In this document: one piece after another, positions 60,026 to 64,000 of the stretch | Layout of the letters: the number at the start of each line of letters is the position of its first letter | How positions within the stretch are numbered: the first letter of the stretch is position 1 | Assembly (NCBI RefSeq): GCF_039544165.1 | Contig: NZ_BAABLD010000001.1 | Span: forward strand, 124,001 to 188,000 | Reading direction: 5' to 3' | Length of the DNA stretch: 64,000 nucleotides | DNA from: Viridibacterium curvum | GTDB lineage: Bacteria; Pseudomonadota; Gammaproteobacteria; Burkholderiales; Rhodocyclaceae | Made by a program: the position numbers and the translations under genes | Notes under the pieces: generated by a model | Databases searched by the model: none | What the model was told of the DNA's origin: nothing | What the model saw: only the letters and a program-made list of their open reading frames with translations

Positions 60026-61164
60026 CAGCAGTACAGATCACCCAGCAGTTCGACAGCGGCAACATCGAGGTGGTCTCGCTGGCCGATCCGCTCAACCTGC
60101 GTCTGCGCATCCGCCACGACAGCAACGCCGATTTCTTCCAGTGGTTCCACTTCCGCCTACAGGCGCCAGCAGGGCAGCGGCTGCGCCTCGTCATCGAGAA
60201 CGCGGGCGAATCCAGCTACGCCGATGGCTGGAACGGCTATCAATGCGCGGCGAGCGTGGATAGACAGGACTGGTCCCGTATAGCCGACACTTTCTACGAC
60301 GGTCGTGCATTGAGCATCGAACTGACCATGCCGGCTGATGTGCTGTGGCTGGCGTACTTCGAGCCTTTTTCGCAGGAGCGGCATGCCGACCTGTTGGGCC
60401 GTGCCGCGAGCGACGAGCGCGTGCAGTTGCTGCAGCTAGGCAACAGCGTGCAGGGCCGTAGTATCGACTTGCTGCGCATCGGCAACCCCGACGCTGCACG
60501 CAAGGTGTGGATCATCGCGCGCCAGCATCCGGGCGAGTCGATGGCGGAATGGTGCGCCGAGGGCTTGCTCGACGCCTTGCTCGACAACGCCAATCCGCAT
60601 GCGCGAGAAGTCCTGCAGCGCGCCTGTGTGCATCTGGTGCCCAACGTCAATCCGGACGGCAGCTTTCTCGGCAACCTGCGCAGCAACGCGGCAGGTGCCA
60701 ACCTCAACCGCGAGTGGATGACGCCGACACCCGAGCGCAGCCCCGAAGTCCTGTGTGTGCGGCAAGCCATGCTCGACAGTGGCGTCGACCTGTTTATCGA
60801 CCTGCACGGCGACGAGACGCTGCCCTACGTCTTCATCGACGGCAGCCACATGGTGCCCAGCTACGGTGAGCGCAACCAGAAGCTGCAAGCGGTCTTCCTC
60901 GATGAACTCAAGCTCGCCAGCCCCGACTTCCAGACCGCCAACGGCTACGCTGACAACCGTTTCGACGAAGAGCTGCTGACGCTGGCGTCGAAATGGGTGG
61001 CGCACCAGTTCAACTGCGTTGCGCTGACGCTGGAGATGCCCTTCAAGGACAACGCCGACGCGCCCGATGCGCGCACCGGCTGGAACGGCGCACGCAGCAA
61101 GATCATGGGTGCCGCGCTGTTGCAGCCCATCCTCGGCCACCTGCGTCGCCTGGAGCAGAAATGA
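60022..61164 (+). CDS. M14 zinc carboxypeptidase (cytosolic-type)
   Basis: This 380-residue metallopeptidase of the cytosolic carboxypeptidase (AGBL/CCP) group has an N-terminal beta-sandwich (DADFFQWFHFRLQAPAGQRL-like) and a catalytic domain. Zinc ligands are in ARQHPGESMAEW (His, Glu) and FIDLHGDETLPYVF (His). The catalytic Glu is in the LTLEMPFKD segment. The physiological substrate is unknown. It lies between yaaA and queF with four-base overlaps on both sides. Confidence 0.9.
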   Translation: MTAVQITQQFDSGNIEVVSLADPLNLRLRIRHDSNADFFQWFHFRLQAPAGQRLRLVIENAGESSYADGWNGYQCAASVDRQDWSRIADTFYDGRALSIELTMPADVLWLAYFEPFSQERHADLLGRAASDERVQLLQLGNSVQGRSIDLLRIGNPDAARKVWIIARQHPGESMAEWCAEGLLDALLDNANPHAREVLQRACVHLVPNVNPDGSFLGNLRSNAAGANLNREWMTPTPERSPEVLCVRQAMLDSGVDLFIDLHGDETLPYVFIDGSHMVPSYGERNQKLQAVFLDELKLASPDFQTANGYADNRFDEELLTLASKWVAHQFNCVALTLEMPFKDNADAPDARTGWNGARSKIMGAALLQPILGHLRRLEQK

Positions 61165-62000
61165 GCAACGACAGCGCCAGCCTCTCACCGCTGGGCAAAG
61201 CGACGGCCTATCGCGAGACCTACGCGCCGGATCTGCTGTTTCCCATCCCGCGCAGCGAGAAGCGCACGGAGCTCGGCATCCTTGATGCAGCGCTGCCTTT
61301 CGTGGGTTACGACCTGTGGAATGCCTATGAGCTCTCCTGGCTCAACCCACGCGGCAAGCCCGTCGTGGCCTTGGCTGAGTTTCAGGTCCCCGCCACGACG
61401 CCGCGCCTCGTTGAGTCCAAATCGCTCAAGCTCTACCTCAACAGCTTCAACCAGACCGTCGTCGACGGCCTGACCGAGGTGCAGACACGAATTGCACGCG
61501 ATTTAAGTGCCGCCGCAGGTGGGGCCGTGCAGGTTCAGTTGGTGGATATACGAGAGGCGAGCCGCAACTTTGCCGTGCCGGACGGCATCTGCCTCGACGA
61601 TCTGGATGTCGCCATCGACCGCTATTCGCCGCAACCGCAGCTGCTGCGGCCCGACGCTGTGCAAACCGTGGCCGACGAAACCTTGTACTCCCACCTGCTC
61701 AAGTCCAACTGCCTGGTGACCGGCCAGCCGGACTGGGGCATGTTGGCCGTGCGCTACAGCGGCGCCGCCATCGACAGGGAAGGGCTGCTGCGCTACCTCG
61801 TCTCGTTCCGCCAGCACAACGAGTTCCATGAGCAATGCGTAGAGCGCATCTACACCGACATACAGCGCCAATGTGCGCCGGCGCGGCTGGCCGTATGGGC
61901 GCGCTACACCCGGCGCGGCGGTCTGGACATCAATCCGCTGCGCGCCAGCGATCAGGACTGGCTGGCAGGCTGCAATCCGGCGGCAGAATTGCGGCAGTAA
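61161..62000 (+). CDS. queF: NADPH-dependent 7-cyano-7-deazaguanine reductase
   Basis: QueF reduces preQ0 to preQ1 for queuosine in tRNA. The 279-residue bimodular (YqcD-type) protein has ESKSLKLYLNSFNQT (substrate loop), KSNCLVTGQPDWG with the catalytic Cys, and FRQHNEFHEQCVERIYTDI. The start at 61161 overlaps the carboxypeptidase stop. A terminator hairpin follows. Confidence 0.96.
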   Translation: MSNDSASLSPLGKATAYRETYAPDLLFPIPRSEKRTELGILDAALPFVGYDLWNAYELSWLNPRGKPVVALAEFQVPATTPRLVESKSLKLYLNSFNQTVVDGLTEVQTRIARDLSAAAGGAVQVQLVDIREASRNFAVPDGICLDDLDVAIDRYSPQPQLLRPDAVQTVADETLYSHLLKSNCLVTGQPDWGMLAVRYSGAAIDREGLLRYLVSFRQHNEFHEQCVERIYTDIQRQCAPARLAVWARYTRRGGLDINPLRASDQDWLAGCNPAAELRQ

Positions 62001-62032
62001 GACAGGGCCTAAAAGACAGGGCGCAAAGGAAA

Positions 62033-62059
62033 AACGCCAAGGGTAAAACCCTTGGCGTT
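62033..62059. terminator. queF terminator
   Basis: AACGCCAAGGG / CCCTTGGCGTT forms an 11-bp stem with loop TAAAA, followed by CTTTG. It ends the queF transcript and lies just before the 3' end of the minus-strand tRNA-Thr. Confidence 0.8.
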
Positions 62060-62066
62060 CTTTGTC

Positions 62067-62142
<76 letters not shown>

Positions 62143-62675
62143 GAGGAGCGCGGATTCTACATGCAACCCGTGGCGCGATCAACGGAAAACCCGCCGTATC
62201 CAGTGCCTGCTTCCGTACCCATAAAGCCGGTTGTTTACTATGATGATTCTGCCTTGCAGACCATCTTTGCCCCGCCATCGATGAGGAGCCGTGAAGTGAG
62301 GCGCCAAAAGCTGTTTGGCAGCCCGGCGGATTGTCGCCAAATTCCGCAGTGCCGCTCACGGTGGATAAGCGACCTTTTGTCCAATGATATTGGGATCTGT
62401 GTCACATTTGCCGAATTTGCTGCCTAAGAAGCAGTTGTGAACGTGTTATAGAAAAGCTGGGTACCGGCGGCTGTGGGGCTGACGGAAACCCTTGAAACGC
62501 TCCGAAGACACCGCTTGTCGTTCTAGTCGTCGGAAAAGTTGCGCTGATAAGCCGACAATCAGCGTCTGTCCGGTGGTCCGGGCAGCAGAAAGTCGGACGG
62601 CTATACTCCGGAACACATAAAACAGCGAATCCACAGGGTTTGGGCCTTGTGGATCTTGCGGAAAAGGTGGATCAA
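62143..62675. other. Intergenic region before the prepilin genes
   Basis: About 530 bp without a credible gene. It must hold the prepilin-cluster promoter, but I could not identify a convincing sigma70 or sigma54 pair. A frame running through the tRNA is rejected. No strong repeat is visible. Confidence 0.4.
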
Positions 62676-63200
62676 ATGACGCTGCAGTCACTCTGTCGCC
62701 GCGCAACCCGCGGTGCGCCCTTCGCTCGCCAATCCGGTTTCACGCTCATCGAGATCATGATCGTCGTCGCGATCATCGGCATTCTCGCGGCCTTCGCCAT
62801 TCCGGCATATCAGGATTACGTGACCCGGGGTCGCCTGATCGATGCAACCAACGAGTTGTCGGGCTTGGCAACACGGCTGGAGCAGAGCTATCAGGACAAT
62901 CGCACCTACGGCAATGCTGTGACCACGGGGATTTGGCCTTGCTCTCAGCTATCGGTCATCAACGCAAGGATTGCCAGGTCAGGTTTCACTGTGTCATGCA
63001 ATGGTGCGGGCGGCACAGGCCAGCCTGATGCAACGAATTTTGTGCTGATTGCGAATGGCACCGGCATCAGTGCCGGATTTGAATTCCGCATTGATCAGAA
63101 CGGGTCCCGCACAACGACGGGCCTGCCGGTGAAGTGGGGCACTGCCTCGGTGGGTTCACCGTTGAATTGCTGGATTACGACAAAGGGCGGCACATGTTGA
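62676..63200 (+). CDS. Type IV prepilin (PilE/minor pilin-like)
   Basis: This 174-residue pilin has a long leader (MTLQSLCRRATRGAPFARQ) and the prepilin peptidase site SG/FTLIEIMIVVAIIGILAA, with Phe at +1 and Glu at +5 of the mature protein. The globular head has Cys residues near the end (LNCWITTKGGTC) that can form a terminal disulfide. AGGTGG precedes the start. It heads a cluster with FimT- and PilV-like genes, so it probably belongs to the pilus or pilus-related secretion initiation complex. Confidence 0.92.
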   Translation: MTLQSLCRRATRGAPFARQSGFTLIEIMIVVAIIGILAAFAIPAYQDYVTRGRLIDATNELSGLATRLEQSYQDNRTYGNAVTTGIWPCSQLSVINARIARSGFTVSCNGAGGTGQPDATNFVLIANGTGISAGFEFRIDQNGSRTTTGLPVKWGTASVGSPLNCWITTKGGTC

Positions 63201-63817
63201 GGAGGCGTATCCAGCGCGGATTTTCGCTGGTCGAACTCATCGTGGTGGTGGCCATCATGGCCTTGCTGGCTGCCTTGGCGGGACCGGAGCTCGCAGCGTG
63301 GATTGCCAATTCGCGCGTGCGGAGTGCTGCTGAGGCGCTGCAGAATGATCTGCGCAAGGCTCAGGCCGAAGCGCTTCGGCGCAATCACCAGGTGGCTTTC
63401 GTTCTGACAGAGACCCAGCCGGTTGCGGCGAACGTGGCTTCCGTTGTGGCGAACGCGGCGGGAAGGTACTGGATGTTGCGTGTCGTATCGACAACCGAGC
63501 AGGCTAATGCGGCGTCGATCGGCGGCAGTTACTTCGTCAAGGGCGAGACGATTGGTCGTCAGCTGGATGTAACCGTCAAGGCCACCAACGCCATGCTGTG
63601 TTTCAACACAATGGGGCGTCTCGCGGCGAACACGGCGAACACGATAGATGGCTTGGCTCTCTCATGCGCTGTGCCTGGCGCCACGGCGCCTGCGCAGTTC
63701 GATATTTCGCGAACCGGTGCAGACCGTCCTTTGCGTGTGACTGTCTCCCTTGCCGGGCAGGTGCGCATGTGCGATCCGTCTAAGACGCTTTCAGCGACCA
63801 AGCCCGATGGCTGCTAG
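63194..63817 (+). CDS. fimT: FimT/GspH-family minor pseudopilin
   Basis: This 207-residue prepilin-like protein begins MLRRRIQRGFSLVELIVVVA, with a cleavage site RG/FSLVE and a hydrophobic helix to about residue 30. The head is FimT-like (LQNDLRKAQAEALRRNHQVA near 55-75) with Cys in MRCDPSK-like C-terminal positions. It overlaps the preceding pilin stop by 7 bp, so the genes are coupled. It probably acts in pilus priming or DNA uptake. Confidence 0.9.
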   Translation: MLRRRIQRGFSLVELIVVVAIMALLAALAGPELAAWIANSRVRSAAEALQNDLRKAQAEALRRNHQVAFVLTETQPVAANVASVVANAAGRYWMLRVVSTTEQANAASIGGSYFVKGETIGRQLDVTVKATNAMLCFNTMGRLAANTANTIDGLALSCAVPGATAPAQFDISRTGADRPLRVTVSLAGQVRMCDPSKTLSATKPDGC

Positions 63818-63827
63818 GAGAGGCGAA

Positions 63828-64000
63828 ATGTCATTGAATATCATTGCTTCCAGGAAGACCCGAGCGAGTAATTGGCCCCCGGTTTCTACGGGTAAGCAAG
63901 CAGGTGTTGCCTTGCTTGAGGCGTTGATTGCCATTCTCTTGTTCTCTGTCGGCATTCTCGGCATGGTGGCGCTCCAGGCACGCGCCTCGCAGATTTCCGT
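63828..64000 (+). CDS. pilV: Type IV pilus modification protein PilV (partial)
   Basis: The frame runs off the window after 57 codons. It has a prepilin-type N-terminus (KQAGVALLEALIAILLFSVG) with mature helix ILGMVALQARASQIS, characteristic of PilV. TAGGAGAGGCGA precedes the ATG at 63828. It is the third gene of the prepilin cluster. Confidence 0.88.
   Translation, partial: MSLNIIASRKTRASNWPPVSTGKQAGVALLEALIAILLFSVGILGMVALQARASQIS

Overview
The window reads as one contiguous, GC-rich chromosome segment of a betaproteobacterium, most likely near the Rhodocyclales/Burkholderiales. Support comes from the petB-petC-sspA-sspB order, the PVWY form of the cytochrome b Qo motif, a sigma54-type flgB promoter and a type IV pilin cluster. 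Taxonomy is inferred from gene order and protein style only. Both ends are cut: cytochrome b at the left, pilV at the right. No transposase, CRISPR array, rRNA or replication origin was seen.

Layout. 1-3700: cytochrome bc1 end, sspAB and a CDF metal exporter. 3710-7098: a transglutaminase-like protein and an ATP-grasp/alpha-E fusion; their usual DUF2126 partner lies 27 kb away at 33762-37133. 7336-14184: secreted or lipid-anchored hydrolases with poly-Gly/poly-Ser linkers, with phhB and a TauE-like permease between them. 14285-15628: argG. 15714-19772: a minus-strand block with type 2 IPP isomerase, a seven-helix protein matching Pyr4/PaxB-type membrane terpene cyclases, a UbiA-family prenyltransferase, a membrane protein gene broken by a stop codon and a Cys-His-Asp hydrolase-like protein. 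19857-22674: an HxlR regulator divergent from a quinone-reductase-like gene, then a PL3 pectate lyase. 23006-28176: a sulfur nanocompartment locus with rhodanese, serine acetyltransferase, a small HTH protein, a family 2A encapsulin, its cysteine desulfurase cargo and a 37-residue membrane miniprotein. It is followed by a partial duplication and a lower-GC helicase gene. 31487-39026: small membrane proteins, a toxin-antitoxin pair, the DUF2126 protein and an HD hydrolase. 39046-42808: metR/metE and folB. 43011-49073: peroxiredoxin, PAS kinase, an ABC-F ATPase and a DM13 protein. 49098-57458: flgA divergent from flgBCDEFGHIJ. 57549-64000: bioA, yaaA, an M14 carboxypeptidase, queF and a prepilin cluster.

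Two regions stand out. The first is the compact terpenoid cassette (IDI2, Pyr4-like cyclase, UbiA), an architecture best known from fungal and actinobacterial meroterpenoid pathways. The second is the encapsulin/cysteine desulfurase operon, which has a collinear duplicate of the desulfurase 3' end and of the start of the miniprotein gene.

Repeats have shaped several genes. A 123-bp element with perfect 26-bp terminal inverted repeats supplies the last 40 codons of the isomerase gene. A related palindrome supplies the C-terminus of the HTH protein. The 3' end of the ABC-F gene and the start of its neighbour are tandemly amplified. A repeat arm found between flgE and flgF recurs in frame inside the flgI signal-peptide region.
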